From positions 1 through 64,000 of the forward strand of contig CALBSO010000058.1 of assembly GCA_937968015.1 (NCBI GenBank): a DNA stretch of 64,000 nucleotides, read 5' to 3'. The stretch is from an uncultured Thermomicrobia bacterium (GTDB lineage: Bacteria > Chloroflexota > Chloroflexia > Thermomicrobiales > JALYUS01). Made by a program: the position numbers and the translations under genes. Positions within the stretch are counted from its first letter, which is position 1. Each line of letters starts with the position of its first letter. Of the stretch, positions 1 to 9,038 are shown piece after piece. The notes beneath the pieces were generated by a model. The model was not told the DNA's origin, ran no database searches, and worked only from the letters and a program-made list of their open reading frames with translations.

Positions 1-344
1 AGGTCATAGAGATCGTACCGGCCCTCGTGGCGAATCTCGATCGCGTCCCGGAAGCCGCGCGTCGCGATCAGGGCCGTGCGCGCGCCCTTTCGCTCGATGA
101 GGGCGTTCGTCACAAGCGTCGTGCCGTGGATGACATTGCCGACCGCTTCCGGTGACGCGCCGGCTTCCGCGAGTGTGTCCCGCATGCCGGTTTCCACCGC
201 CAGGGCCGGGTCGTCCGGGGTAGTCAGCGTTTTCCCAATGCTCAGGTTGCCGGTGCGGTCGTCGTAGAGGATCAGGTCGGTGAAGGTGCCACCAATGTCA
301 ACTCCGGCGCGAAACGGTCGCGCGCCCACTCTCTGCATCGCCAC
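1..344 (-). CDS. Hydantoinase/oxoprolinase family protein, N-terminal part
   Basis: Partial gene: it runs off the left edge and only about 114 N-terminal residues are present. The translation reads GVDIGGTFTDLILYD, then a V-HGTTLVTNALIERKG stretch and IATRGFRD, which is the ATP-binding N-terminal block of the HyuA/OplA family (ATP-dependent hydantoinase, 5-oxoprolinase or acetone carboxylase-like enzymes). The substrate cannot be told from this fragment. A GTG at 344 is chosen because AGGGGAG lies 5 nt upstream; an in-frame ATG at 338 is the alternative. It lies downstream of lepB on the same strand, separated by 94 bases that hold a palindrome and a hairpin. Confidence 0.85.
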   Translation of the reverse strand, partial: MAMQRVGARPFRAGVDIGGTFTDLILYDDRTGNLSIGKTLTTPDDPALAVETGMRDTLAEAGASPEAVGNVIHGTTLVTNALIERKGARTALIATRGFRDAIEIRHEGRYDLYD

Positions 345-370
345 GCGATCTCCCCTCATGTCACTGCCGA

Positions 371-384
371 ACGGTCATGACCGT
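371..384. promoter_or_regulatory. Perfect 14-bp palindrome upstream of the HyuA-like gene
   Basis: The bases ACGGTCATGACCGT equal their own reverse complement. The site ends 27 bases before the GTG start of the HyuA-like gene, where an operator would be expected. No regulator gene is adjacent, so the function is inferred from position and symmetry only. Confidence 0.4.
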
Positions 385-412
385 GACCTACCATGCGCCA
401 CGCGCGAGAATC

Positions 413-429
413 GCCCGGGAATGCCGGGC
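413..429. terminator. Short GC hairpin between lepB and the HyuA-like gene
   Basis: A 6-bp stem GCCCGG/CCGGGC encloses a 5-nt loop just after the lepB stop codon. There is no T-run on the minus strand, so it may be a weak terminator, an mRNA end-protecting hairpin or chance in GC-rich DNA. Confidence 0.3.
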
Positions 430-438
430 ATGGTGCAA

Positions 439-1119
439 TCAGGATGGGATAGGATAGACCGGATGCGGCAAGAAGCCGATATCTTTCCACGGCCAGAACG
501 ACACCCAGGTCTCGCCCATAATGGCACTGCTGTGGATCGGGCCAAAGAAGTGCGAATCCTCGCTCGCGTTGCGGTTATCTCCCAGGACAAAGTATTCATC
601 TGGCCCGAGCGTGTACGCGCGACCATTGAGTGGGTAGGTATAGCGCGGCGCTTCCGAGATATTCGTCTCATGCAGCGCGACGCCGTTGACCATCACATTG
701 CCATCACGGATCAGGATCGTATCACCAGGCAGGCCGATAATCCGCTTGATGAATGGCTTGTCATGCGCGATCGGTGGGTTAATAACGACGATATCGCCTC
801 GTTTCGGCGCGTGGAAGAGATAGAATTTCTTCCCGCCGATCTCGATATTTCGGTAGGCGAGACGGTTTTCAAGCAAATGCTGGGCGTTCTGGAGGCTCGG
901 GACCATGCTCACGCCGTCTACAACGACCGCCGGCATCACCATCCGCATGCCGAAAAACAGGAGAGCGGCGATGACCAGCGTTTCGAGGAGTTCCCGGGTT
1001 GCACTACGGCGGGCGGGTTGCTCGCCGGCGGGAGACGTCACTCCTTCTACTATCGGTGCATCGGTGCTGTCCACGACCTCGACAGTATCAGAATTCTTTA
1101 TTGCCACGGGTATTCCCAT
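439..1119 (-). CDS. lepB: Signal peptidase I
   Basis: Membrane serine protease that removes signal peptides from Sec- and Tat-exported proteins. The 226-aa protein has one hydrophobic segment at about residues 45-65. It is followed by the catalytic-serine motif SMVPSL (Ser71), the catalytic-lysine motif KRIIGLPGD (Lys125) and the family signature GDNRNASEDS near residue 182. This order and spacing match the S26A family, with the catalytic domain outside the membrane. The 40-residue N-terminal extension is acidic and polar. The ATG at 1119 lacks a clear Shine-Dalgarno; a GTG four codons later is possible. It is divergent from the FGGY kinase gene. Confidence 0.93.
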   Translation of the reverse strand: MGIPVAIKNSDTVEVVDSTDAPIVEGVTSPAGEQPARRSATRELLETLVIAALLFFGMRMVMPAVVVDGVSMVPSLQNAQHLLENRLAYRNIEIGGKKFYLFHAPKRGDIVVINPPIAHDKPFIKRIIGLPGDTILIRDGNVMVNGVALHETNISEAPRYTYPLNGRAYTLGPDEYFVLGDNRNASEDSHFFGPIHSSAIMGETWVSFWPWKDIGFLPHPVYPIPS

Positions 1120-1223
1120 CTCGTGTTCGCGCCACCCACACGGACAGGAGGGTACTACGTGGCTGCGAGGCGGTCAACGGTATTCCCGCGCGTGGAGAAC
1201 GCGACCGTCACCGGGGAAACGGG

Positions 1224-1229
1224 TATACT
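1224..1229 (+). promoter_or_regulatory. -10 element before the pentose phosphate operon
   Basis: TATACT lies about 55 bases before the FGGY kinase start. No good -35 hexamer stands 16-18 bp upstream. The same hexamer recurs before several other genes in this window, which supports its use as a -10 box. Confidence 0.45.
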
Positions 1230-1284
1230 TGCGCTGAGCAGCGATCGGGACGGTACACGCCGCATATTGTGAAAGGGTCCATTC

Positions 1285-2787
1285 GTGGCTCAGGTTTCTC
1301 TTCGGAGTGCGGAAGCGCCGTTCGTACTGACCTTCGATGTCGGCACGTCGTCCGTGCGTGCGCTCCTTTACGATGCACGAGCGCGGCCGATTGATGGGAT
1401 GACGGCGCACATCGTTCATGAGATGACGACGACAGCCGATGGCGGCGTAACTTGCGATGCGGATGCGCTGGTGGAGCGCACCGCGAAGGTGATTGATGGC
1501 GTGCTGTCGGTGGCGGGGAAGGATGTGACCAAGATCCGTGGCGTCGCATCAGACACGTTTTGGCATACGGTGGTCGGTGTTGATGCGGAGGGGGCCGCGA
1601 TCACGCCGCTATACACCTGGGCCGATACACGAAGCGAGCGGGCGGCGGTTGCACTCCGTCACCGGCTGGATGAGCGCGCAATCCACGAGCGAACAGGCTG
1701 CATGTTGCACGCGATGTACTTGCCCGCCAAATTCGTCTGGCTTGCGGAAACTGACGCGGCGCTCTTCGATCGCGTCACCTACTGGATGTCCTTCGCGGAA
1801 TACCTCCATTTCCGGTGCTTCGGCGAGCGCGTCTGTTCGCTCTCAATGGCCTCCGGCAGTGGCCTGCTGAATCTCAACGAATGCCGGTGGGACGAGACAA
1901 TTCTTGCGGCATTGCCGGTGCGCGCCGGCCAGTTGTCCCGGCTATGCGACGTTGACGAACCGCTCCGCGGCTTGGTCGGTTCGGCTGCGCGTCGTTGGCC
2001 GTCACTCGCGCGGATTCCCTGGTATCTGTCACTCGGCGACGGAGCGGCGAGCAACCTCGGCAGTGGCGGAGTAAACGGATCACGCATTGCGGTCAACGCT
2101 GGCACATCAACTGCGATGCGTCTCGTGTTGCGCGAGGATGCGGTGCGCGTGCCGGAGGGTCTCTGGGCGTATCGCGTGGACAGGCGACATTTCGTGGTCG
2201 GCGGCGCGGAGAGCAATGGAGGCAACGCGTGGGCCTGGCTGAAGGAGCGCATGCGTCTGGACGACGATGACGCGACCGCGCAGGCAATTGCGGCGGTGCC
2301 ACCCAATGGGCACGGCTTGACGGTCTTGCCGTTCCTGGCGGGGGAGCGAAGCCCGAACTATAACGCGATCGCGCGAGGCGCGATCGTCGGCCTCGCTCTT
2401 GACACGACTGCGGCGGAAATTGCCCGCGCGTTTCTGGAGGCGATCAGTTATCGGTTCGCGCTCATCTATCGGATAATCGCGTCGAATTATCCGCAGGCGC
2501 GGGAGATCGTCATTAGCGGCTCCGCGCTGCTCAATAACCCGACGTGGATGCAGATGCTCGCCGATGTGCTGGGCAAGCCACTAACCGTTTCTGACGAGGG
2601 GGAGGCGACGAGCCGTGGCGCGGCGCTCATCGCTCTCGAACAATTGGGTGCGATAACGTCATGGGAAGACGTACCGGTCGCGCTCGGCAAGACGGTGATA
2701 CCGGATATGGACGTGCATCGAGTCTATCAAATGGCAATCGAGCAGCAGGCGCACTTGTATAATCTGCTCGTACCGCCACGGACATGA
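1285..2787 (+). CDS. FGGY-family carbohydrate kinase, probable gluconokinase
   Basis: ATP-dependent sugar kinase of 500 aa with the two actin-like domains of the FGGY family. The N-terminal phosphate loop reads FDVGTSSVRALLYD (residues about 17-30). A second nucleotide-binding stretch VNAGTSTAMRL appears mid-protein and ISGSALLNNPTWMQMLADVLG near the C-terminus. The substrate is not readable from sequence. Gluconate is inferred because the gene opens an operon with tal, zwf, opcA and pgl, and the product 6-phosphogluconate would feed the same pathway; xylulose or another polyol remains possible. The GTG start has AAAGGG 7 nt upstream. Confidence 0.8.
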   Translation: MAQVSLRSAEAPFVLTFDVGTSSVRALLYDARARPIDGMTAHIVHEMTTTADGGVTCDADALVERTAKVIDGVLSVAGKDVTKIRGVASDTFWHTVVGVDAEGAAITPLYTWADTRSERAAVALRHRLDERAIHERTGCMLHAMYLPAKFVWLAETDAALFDRVTYWMSFAEYLHFRCFGERVCSLSMASGSGLLNLNECRWDETILAALPVRAGQLSRLCDVDEPLRGLVGSAARRWPSLARIPWYLSLGDGAASNLGSGGVNGSRIAVNAGTSTAMRLVLREDAVRVPEGLWAYRVDRRHFVVGGAESNGGNAWAWLKERMRLDDDDATAQAIAAVPPNGHGLTVLPFLAGERSPNYNAIARGAIVGLALDTTAAEIARAFLEAISYRFALIYRIIASNYPQAREIVISGSALLNNPTWMQMLADVLGKPLTVSDEGEATSRGAALIALEQLGAITSWEDVPVALGKTVIPDMDVHRVYQMAIEQQAHLYNLLVPPRT

Positions 2788-2880
2788 CAACCGGCGCGTG
2801 GCGCATGGCGCGTGGTGCGGCGTGAAGATGGAACCGATGGCATTTGTTCCCGTCGAGGTACGGGTGATGAGGAGGATGAC

Positions 2881-4032
2881 ATGGCGACAAATCCACTGAC
2901 ACTGATCGCGAACTTTGGCCAGAGCGTCTGGTACGACGGTATCAGCCGCTCACTCGTTCACGATGGCGAATTGCAGCGGTTGATTGACGAAGACGGCGTG
3001 GTTGGTGAGACATCCAATCCGAATTTCTTCAAGGAAGCAATTGTCGGCAAGACGGATTACGACGACCAGATGCGCGAACTGGCGCGGCAGGGAAAGAACG
3101 GTGACGAAATCTATGAGGTACTGACGACGACCGATGTGCGGGATGCGTGCGATGTTTTCGCGCCCGTCTACCGGCGGACGAACGGCCACGATGGTTTCGT
3201 CTCACTCGAAGTCTCTCCGACGCTCGCGCACGATACCCAGCGCACAATTGAAGAGGCGCGCCGCCTGTGGAGGATCGTGGACCGCCCGAACCTGATGATT
3301 AAGATCCCCGCCGCGCCGGAGGGCATCGCTGCCATCAAACAGACCCTGAGCGAGGGAATCAACATCAATGTGACGCTCGTCTTCTCGATCGCGTCGTACC
3401 GCGATGTGATGAATGCGTATATCGAGGCAATCGAAGCGCGTGTGCGGCGCGGCGAATCTGTTGAGCGGATCGCCTCGATCGGCTCCTTCTTCGTCAGCCG
3501 CGTAGATGTCGCGGTGGATAAGATGCTGGATGAGAAGATCGCGCGCGCTTCCGGTGCGGAGCAAGAGAAACTGCAAAGCCTGCTCGGCAAAGCCGCGATT
3601 GCGAACGCCAAAGAGGCGTACCATGTGTTCCGCGAGACATTCAGCGGCCCGCGCTGGGAGGCGCTCGCGGCGAAGGGTGCGAAGGTGCAGCGGCCGCTCT
3701 GGGCGAGCACCGGCGCGAAGAACCCCGCCTACCGGGACATTCTCTACGCGGAGGAATTGATCGGGCCGGATACGGTGGACACGATGGGAGCGCCGACTAT
3801 CGAAGCGTTCCGCGATCACGGGCGGGTGCGTAACTCGGTTGAGGAAGATTATCCGGGAGCGCAACGTGTGTTGAAGGACCTTGCGGATGCTGGCATTGAT
3901 ATGGCGAAAGTGACGCAGGACCTGCAGGACGCGGGGATCAAGCAGTTCTCCGACTCCTTCGAGGCGATCATGAAGGATGTGCGCACGAAGAGCGAAGAGT
4001 TCGGAGCAACGGGAGCCCACGCTGCGGGCTGA
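2881..4032 (+). CDS. tal: Transaldolase
   Basis: Transfers a dihydroxyacetone unit between sugar phosphates in the non-oxidative pentose phosphate pathway. The 383-aa length fits the long bacterial/plant-type transaldolases. The Schiff-base lysine sits in NLMIKIPAA. NVTLVFSIASY and IGSFFVSRVDVAVD are also family blocks, and VSLEVSPTLAHDT is the usual upstream motif. The ATG at 2881 is preferred over an upstream GTG because AGGAGG ends 5 nt before it. It lies 93 bases after the kinase and 104 bases before zwf. Confidence 0.93.
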   Translation: MATNPLTLIANFGQSVWYDGISRSLVHDGELQRLIDEDGVVGETSNPNFFKEAIVGKTDYDDQMRELARQGKNGDEIYEVLTTTDVRDACDVFAPVYRRTNGHDGFVSLEVSPTLAHDTQRTIEEARRLWRIVDRPNLMIKIPAAPEGIAAIKQTLSEGININVTLVFSIASYRDVMNAYIEAIEARVRRGESVERIASIGSFFVSRVDVAVDKMLDEKIARASGAEQEKLQSLLGKAAIANAKEAYHVFRETFSGPRWEALAAKGAKVQRPLWASTGAKNPAYRDILYAEELIGPDTVDTMGAPTIEAFRDHGRVRNSVEEDYPGAQRVLKDLADAGIDMAKVTQDLQDAGIKQFSDSFEAIMKDVRTKSEEFGATGAHAAG

Positions 4033-4041
4033 CACGAGGAA

Positions 4042-4103
4042 AGTCGGCAGTCGTCGGAATGTGATGGCGATGCCTGAACGTAGAATCGTGTCTACTGCCG
4101 ACT
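4042..4103. repeat. Inverted repeat between tal and zwf
   Basis: AGTCGGCAGT (4042-4051) and ACTGCCGACT (4094-4103) are perfect 10-bp inverted arms 42 bases apart. The same AAAGTCGGCAGTC string occurs near 57016, so this is a dispersed repeat. A hairpin could form in the tal-zwf mRNA. Confidence 0.5.
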
Positions 4104-4136
4104 GTTGATTGCCGACTCGCCTAAGGAGTGCGCCGG

Positions 4137-5702
4137 ATGCTCGAAACGACTGTTGTGAACCCGCTGCGCGAGGGGTTGCGCCTGCAGCGCACACCTGAGC
4201 CATGCGTAATGGTCATTTTCGGCGCGTCCGGCGACCTTACCCGCCGAAAACTGGTGCCCGCGCTCTATAATCTGACGCGCGAGCGATTACTGCCGGGCGG
4301 CTTCACCGTCGTTGGTGTGGCGCGGCGGCCGATCGGCAACGACACCTTCCGCGATCAGATGAAAGCCGGCATTAACGAGTTCTCGCGCGTGCGCCCCGTG
4401 CAGGAGACCGTCTGGGAGAACTTCTCGCAGGGCATCTACTACCATCAGAGCGAGTTCCACGACAGCGACGGTTACGCGCGCCTCGGCGAACTGCTCGACC
4501 AGATTGATCGCGAGCGTGGCACCTGCGGCAATCGCGTCTTTTATCTCGCGACCGCGCCGTCCAATTACAACGAGATCATCCGGCAACTCGGCGAGCACGG
4601 GCTGGCACGCCGTGTCACACCGGGTGTGCCGGAGGAAGGGCCGTGGCAGCGAATTATTATTGAGAAGCCCTTCGGCCACGACCTCGCATCGGCGCTCGAT
4701 CTGAACAACCAACTCGCCGAAGTCTTCTCGGAGCGACAAGTCTTCCGCATTGACCATTACCTTGGTAAGGAGACGGTGCAGAACATCCTCGTCTTCCGCT
4801 TTGCGAACGGCATCTTCGAGCCGCTCTGGAACCGGGGCTACGTGGACCATGTGCAGATTACCGTGGCGGAGAGCATTGGTGTCGAGGGACGCGGCGGCTA
4901 TTACGAGGAGTCCGGTGCACTGCGCGATATGGTGCAGAACCATATGATGCAACTCGTCTCGCTCATCGGTATGGAGCCGCCGGTCTCGAACGACGCGACC
5001 GGCGTGCGCGATGAGAAGGTCAAGGTGCTCCACGCGATCCGGCCGATCCATCCGGAGGACGTCAACAAGTTCACCGTGCGCGGCCAGTACGCGCCGGGCG
5101 ATGTCGCGGGGCACCCGATCCCCGGTTATCGCGAGGAGCACGGCGTTGGGCCGAACTCGACGACGGAAACCTTTGTCGCGCTCAAGTTCTTCATTGACAA
5201 CTGGCGGTGGGCGGGCGTGCCGTTCTATTTACGAACGGGTAAGGCGCTGCCGAAACGCGTCACCGAAGTGGCGATTCAGTTCAAGCCCGCGCCACACCTG
5301 TTGTTTGACCGCGCCGCCGAGACGATGGAGCCGAATGTCCTGGCGCTGCAAATCCAGCCGGATGAGGGAATCTCGATCAAGTTCGGCTCGAAGGTGCCGG
5401 GCCCGACGGTGCAAATCCGTTCCGTCAACATGGATTTCCGTTATGGCACGTATTTTGGTGTGGAACCACCGGATGCATACGAGCGATTGCTCCTGGACTG
5501 CATGCTCGGCGATTCAACCCTTTTCACGCGGCGCGATGAGGTTGAGGTGGCGTGGGCGCTGATCACGGCGATCCTCGAAGGCTGGAAGATGGTCGCGCTG
5601 CCCCAGTTCCCGAACTATGACGCCGGGACATGGGGCCCCGAACGCGCGCACGAACTGCTGGCGCGCGACGGCCGGACGTGGAGACGGTTGCGGACACGGT
5701 AG
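4137..5702 (+). CDS. zwf: Glucose-6-phosphate 1-dehydrogenase
   Basis: Oxidises glucose 6-phosphate to 6-phosphogluconolactone with NADP+ (or NAD+), the entry step of the oxidative pentose phosphate pathway. The 521-aa protein has the nucleotide-binding motif IFGASGDLTRRKL near residue 25, the substrate-binding and catalytic motif RIDHYLGKE near residue 205, and a central AESIGVEGRGGYYE block. The ATG at 4137 is preceded by AAGGAG at 8 nt; an in-frame GTG at 4128 overlaps that Shine-Dalgarno and is less likely. The next gene encodes its assembly factor OpcA. Confidence 0.96.
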   Translation: MLETTVVNPLREGLRLQRTPEPCVMVIFGASGDLTRRKLVPALYNLTRERLLPGGFTVVGVARRPIGNDTFRDQMKAGINEFSRVRPVQETVWENFSQGIYYHQSEFHDSDGYARLGELLDQIDRERGTCGNRVFYLATAPSNYNEIIRQLGEHGLARRVTPGVPEEGPWQRIIIEKPFGHDLASALDLNNQLAEVFSERQVFRIDHYLGKETVQNILVFRFANGIFEPLWNRGYVDHVQITVAESIGVEGRGGYYEESGALRDMVQNHMMQLVSLIGMEPPVSNDATGVRDEKVKVLHAIRPIHPEDVNKFTVRGQYAPGDVAGHPIPGYREEHGVGPNSTTETFVALKFFIDNWRWAGVPFYLRTGKALPKRVTEVAIQFKPAPHLLFDRAAETMEPNVLALQIQPDEGISIKFGSKVPGPTVQIRSVNMDFRYGTYFGVEPPDAYERLLLDCMLGDSTLFTRRDEVEVAWALITAILEGWKMVALPQFPNYDAGTWGPERAHELLARDGRTWRRLRTR

Positions 5703-5712
5703 GAGACGGACG

Positions 5713-6876
5713 ATGGCGACGGATCGGCCAGAAAGCAACGCCACAGCCGCGCCGGGCAATGGGCCGCATCCCGTTGATGTCCGCGAGATCGAGGACGCGC
5801 TGACGCAACTCTGGATGACCAGTCAAACCGGCGGTCGTTCCAGCATGCAAGCATATACGCTGAATCTGATTATCTTCGCGGGTTCGGCGACGAACGTCTC
5901 TGACGCGCAAGAGATCGCCGCGCGTGTCGGCCAAATCCATCCCTCCCGCACGATCATCCTGCACGCGCAGGAGGGTGATGCGTCGCGCATGCGCGCGTGG
6001 ATATCCGCGCAATGCGAGTACGGCGGCGCGATGGAGCGGTCAGGCTCCGAGCAGGTGATCCTCGAAGCGGTGGGGGACGGCGTGCGCCAGATGCCGGGGG
6101 TCGTCATTCCGCTGCTTGTGCCGGAAGTGCCGGTCGTCCTTTGGTGGTCCGGTGATGGGCTGTTCAATCACCCGCTTTTCCCGTCGCTGATGGATGCATC
6201 AGACCAACTCGTCATTGATTCCAGCGCGTTTCCGGACTCGATCCAAGTGCTCGCACGCTTGCACGCGCTCGGCGCCGAAGAATATCCGGGCGTCGCACTC
6301 CGTGACCTCGCATGGGCACGCCTGACACCGTGGCGGGAACTGACGGCACAGTTCTTCGACGCGCCACCGTCGCGCCCGTATCTGGATGGCATTCAGCGGG
6401 TGCGGGTGACGTATGCCGCCGCAGACGGGGGCCAATACAACCCTGAGCAAGCCTTGCTCTACGGCAGTTGGCTGGCGTCGCGCCTCGCATGGGAAACGAT
6501 CCCGAATCTGCGGCGCTTTGGTCGGGAAATGATGATCGTGGTGCGCGATGAGGAAGCGCCGATCACTCTGGAATTCTCCGCGCAGCATGCACCCGATCTG
6601 CCAACCGGCTGTCTCCTCTCCATCGTGCTCATCGCCCGGGCTGATGAGACGATGGCGACATTCGCGATCCAGCGCGCGGATGATCGGGAGCATACCGTCG
6701 TGACGATGACGGTCGAGGGGCAGACGCCGCAGGAGCGGATTGTGCCGATGCACGAAGGCTCAGTGGCGGACATGCTCGCGGACGAGGTGAGCACCGTCCG
6801 CCGCGATCATGTCTATGATGAGGCACTGGAGGTCGCAATTCGTATCGCCAGCCCCAGAAGTGGAGGTTCCCATTGA
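5713..6876 (+). CDS. opcA: Glucose-6-phosphate dehydrogenase assembly protein OpcA
   Basis: OpcA proteins bind and activate Zwf and occur next to zwf in cyanobacteria, actinobacteria and Chloroflexota. The 387-aa product has the family features: an N-terminal acidic helix, ARVGQIHPSRTIIL, LVPEVPVVLWWSGD (mid-protein Trp-rich segment) and DSSAFPDS. The ATG at 5713 follows the zwf stop by 10 bases, with AGGAGA upstream. Its last four bases overlap the pgl start, indicating translational coupling. Confidence 0.9.
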   Translation: MATDRPESNATAAPGNGPHPVDVREIEDALTQLWMTSQTGGRSSMQAYTLNLIIFAGSATNVSDAQEIAARVGQIHPSRTIILHAQEGDASRMRAWISAQCEYGGAMERSGSEQVILEAVGDGVRQMPGVVIPLLVPEVPVVLWWSGDGLFNHPLFPSLMDASDQLVIDSSAFPDSIQVLARLHALGAEEYPGVALRDLAWARLTPWRELTAQFFDAPPSRPYLDGIQRVRVTYAAADGGQYNPEQALLYGSWLASRLAWETIPNLRRFGREMMIVVRDEEAPITLEFSAQHAPDLPTGCLLSIVLIARADETMATFAIQRADDREHTVVTMTVEGQTPQERIVPMHEGSVADMLADEVSTVRRDHVYDEALEVAIRIASPRSGGSH

Positions 6877-7628
6877 CCGAGGAGAATCGTGACGTCGTGG
6901 TGCTTCCTGACCTTGACGCCATCAGCGAGGAGGCGGCACGCCGGTTCGCTGCCATTGCAAACGACGCAGTGACACGAACGAATCGCTGCACCGTTGCGCT
7001 GGCTGGCGGCTCGACGCCGGAGCGGCTCTACCGGCTGCTTGCATCCGAAACGTATCACGATGTCATTCCCTGGGCATCGCTCTATTTTTTCTTCGGCGAC
7101 GAGCGCTGCGTTCCGCCGGACGACCGCGAGAGCAATTACCGGATGGCGCGGGAGGCGATGCTCGATCACGTCCCGGTGCTGCCGGAGCAGGTTTTTCGCA
7201 TGGAGGGTGAGCGGGATCCGCACAGCGCGGCGGTGACGTATGATGCGACTCTTGGCGATGTCTTCGGGCTGACGCCGGGGCGCGTCCCGCATTTCGACTT
7301 GATCCTGCTCGGCATGGGGCCGGACGGGCATACCGCGTCGTTATTCCCGCACACTGACGGGCTGCAAGTGATCGAGCGGCTGGCGACGGCGAACTATGTG
7401 CCGAAGTTCGATTCGTGGCGCCTGACGCTGACGTATCCGGTGCTCGACGCGGCGACGCATGTGATTTTCCTCGTCGGTGGGGCGGAAAAAGCGGACGCGG
7501 TGCAGCATGTGTTGGAAGGACCCTTCGATCCGTCGGAATATCCCGCGCAGGGGGTGCGGACGCCCGAAGGCGCCGTCATATTCCTGCTGGACGCGGCGGC
7601 AGCGAGTAAACTCACACCCACACGCTGA
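6873..7628 (+). CDS. pgl: 6-phosphogluconolactonase
   Basis: Hydrolyses 6-phosphogluconolactone to 6-phosphogluconate. The 251-aa protein belongs to the glucosamine/galactosamine-6-phosphate isomerase fold. It shows VALAGGSTPERLYRLL, FFFGDERCVPPDDRESNYRM and LLGMGPDGHTASLFP, the last being the lactonase signature. It starts at TTG, with GGAGG 7 nt upstream, and overlaps opcA by 4 bases. This completes zwf-opcA-pgl; a 6-phosphogluconate dehydrogenase is not in the window. Confidence 0.94.
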   Translation: MTEENRDVVVLPDLDAISEEAARRFAAIANDAVTRTNRCTVALAGGSTPERLYRLLASETYHDVIPWASLYFFFGDERCVPPDDRESNYRMAREAMLDHVPVLPEQVFRMEGERDPHSAAVTYDATLGDVFGLTPGRVPHFDLILLGMGPDGHTASLFPHTDGLQVIERLATANYVPKFDSWRLTLTYPVLDAATHVIFLVGGAEKADAVQHVLEGPFDPSEYPAQGVRTPEGAVIFLLDAAAASKLTPTR

Positions 7629-7740
7629 CGCACGACGTAGCGGCGCGATTTGCGAACAGGTGTCCGTACGTGCTATCCTCCATTGGAAAATCGCCTGCGT
7701 GAACGCGGATCTGTCCGCGTCGCCAGAGAGGAGCATAGGT

Positions 7741-8493
7741 ATGTCCGGCCATTCCAAGTGGAGTTCCATTAAGCATCAGAAAGGCGCGAAGGACGTGCAA
7801 CGCGGCGCGCTCTTCACGAAACTCGCGCGCGAGATTTCGGTTGCCGTGCGCGCGGGCGGCGGTGGCGACCTGGAAGCGAACTATCGCCTGCGGCTTGCCG
7901 TCCAGAAAGCGCGTATCAACAATATGCCGAATGACAACATCGAGCGTTCGATCAAGAAAGCGCTCGGTGAGGACGATACCACGACGTATGACGACGTGTT
8001 GTACGAGGGTTTCGGGCCGGGCGGCGCGGCGATCCTCGTCCAGGCGCTGACAGACAACCGCAACCGGACGGTGTCGGAAGTGCGCAGCGTCTTCGCGAAA
8101 TACGGCGGCAACATGGGTGAGTCCGGTTCCGTCGGCTGGATGTTCGCGAACCGTGGCGTCATCACGATCAACACGGATGGCAAGGATGCGGATGAGGTCG
8201 CATTGATGGCGATTGACGCGGGCGCAGCGGACGTGGAGAACAGCGATGGCGTGCTTGAGGCATATACCGAGCCGCAGGATCTGAAGGCAGTCGAAGAGGC
8301 GTTCCGCGCGCAGGGGCTTGAGGTTGAGGAAGCGAGCCTCCGCTACATCGCCTCGACGCCGATGGAACTCGATCAGAACCAGACGGTGCAGGCGCTTCGC
8401 CTCATCGAGAAACTCGAAGACCTCGACGACGTCCAGCAGGTATATTCAAATCTGGAAATCTCCGATGAAGTTCTCGCGCAGGTGAGCGCATAG
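7741..8493 (+). CDS. yebC: YebC/PmpR family regulator (TACO1 family)
   Basis: The 250-aa protein starts with the family signature MSGHSKWSSIKHQKGAKD and contains NNMPNDNIERSIKKALG and YEGFGPGGAAILV. Members bind DNA as transcriptional regulators (PmpR) or assist translation of difficult peptides (recent YebC/TACO1 work); which applies here is not visible. Its location directly before ruvC is conserved in many bacteria. The ATG at 7741 has AGAGGAG 10 nt upstream. Confidence 0.93.
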   Translation: MSGHSKWSSIKHQKGAKDVQRGALFTKLAREISVAVRAGGGGDLEANYRLRLAVQKARINNMPNDNIERSIKKALGEDDTTTYDDVLYEGFGPGGAAILVQALTDNRNRTVSEVRSVFAKYGGNMGESGSVGWMFANRGVITINTDGKDADEVALMAIDAGAADVENSDGVLEAYTEPQDLKAVEEAFRAQGLEVEEASLRYIASTPMELDQNQTVQALRLIEKLEDLDDVQQVYSNLEISDEVLAQVSA

Positions 8494-8510
8494 CGCCCGG
8501 AGGCGTTGCC

Positions 8511-9038
8511 ATGCCCGGCATTACCCTCGGTATTGATCCGGGCACGGCGATCCTCGGCTACGGCGTCGTGCGCGGCGACCGCGACCCGGAAATGGTAGCC
8601 TATGGCGTCGTCCGCACCGAAAGCGCCCTCGCCCCCGAGAAACGCCTGCTGCGGCTGTATGACGCGGTTTCGCGCCTGATCGCCGAACATCTCCCCGATG
8701 CCGTCGCGGTGGAGCAACTGTTTTTTTCCAAGAACGTGACGACCGCGCTGCCCGTCATGCAGGCGCGGGGCGTCGTGCTTCTCGCGGCGGCAAGCGCTGG
8801 CGTGGCGGTTTCGGAGTACCGCCCGATCGAGGTGAAGCAGGCGATCAGCGGATACGGGAAGGCGGACAAGGCGCAGATGCAGGAGATGGTGCGCATCCTC
8901 CTCCGTCTCGATGCCATCCCGCAGCCGGATGACGCGGCGGATGCCCTCGCGGTCGCCATTTGCCATGTGCATTCCCAGCAATTCCTCGCCGCCACCGCGC
9001 AACCCGCGATCCCCCATGCCCCCGTCCGGCGTGGATAA
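8511..9038 (+). CDS. ruvC: Holliday junction resolvase RuvC
   Basis: Endonuclease that resolves Holliday junctions together with RuvAB. The 175-aa product carries the four acidic catalytic positions of the RNase H-like fold: Asp9 (LGIDPGT), Glu68 (AVEQLFF), Asp141 and Asp144 (PDDAADALA). It follows yebC by 17 bases and overlaps tlyA. ruvA lies separately at 27452-28057 on the other strand, and ruvB is not in the window. Confidence 0.94.
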   Translation: MPGITLGIDPGTAILGYGVVRGDRDPEMVAYGVVRTESALAPEKRLLRLYDAVSRLIAEHLPDAVAVEQLFFSKNVTTALPVMQARGVVLLAAASAGVAVSEYRPIEVKQAISGYGKADKAQMQEMVRILLRLDAIPQPDDAADALAVAICHVHSQQFLAATAQPAIPHAPVRRG

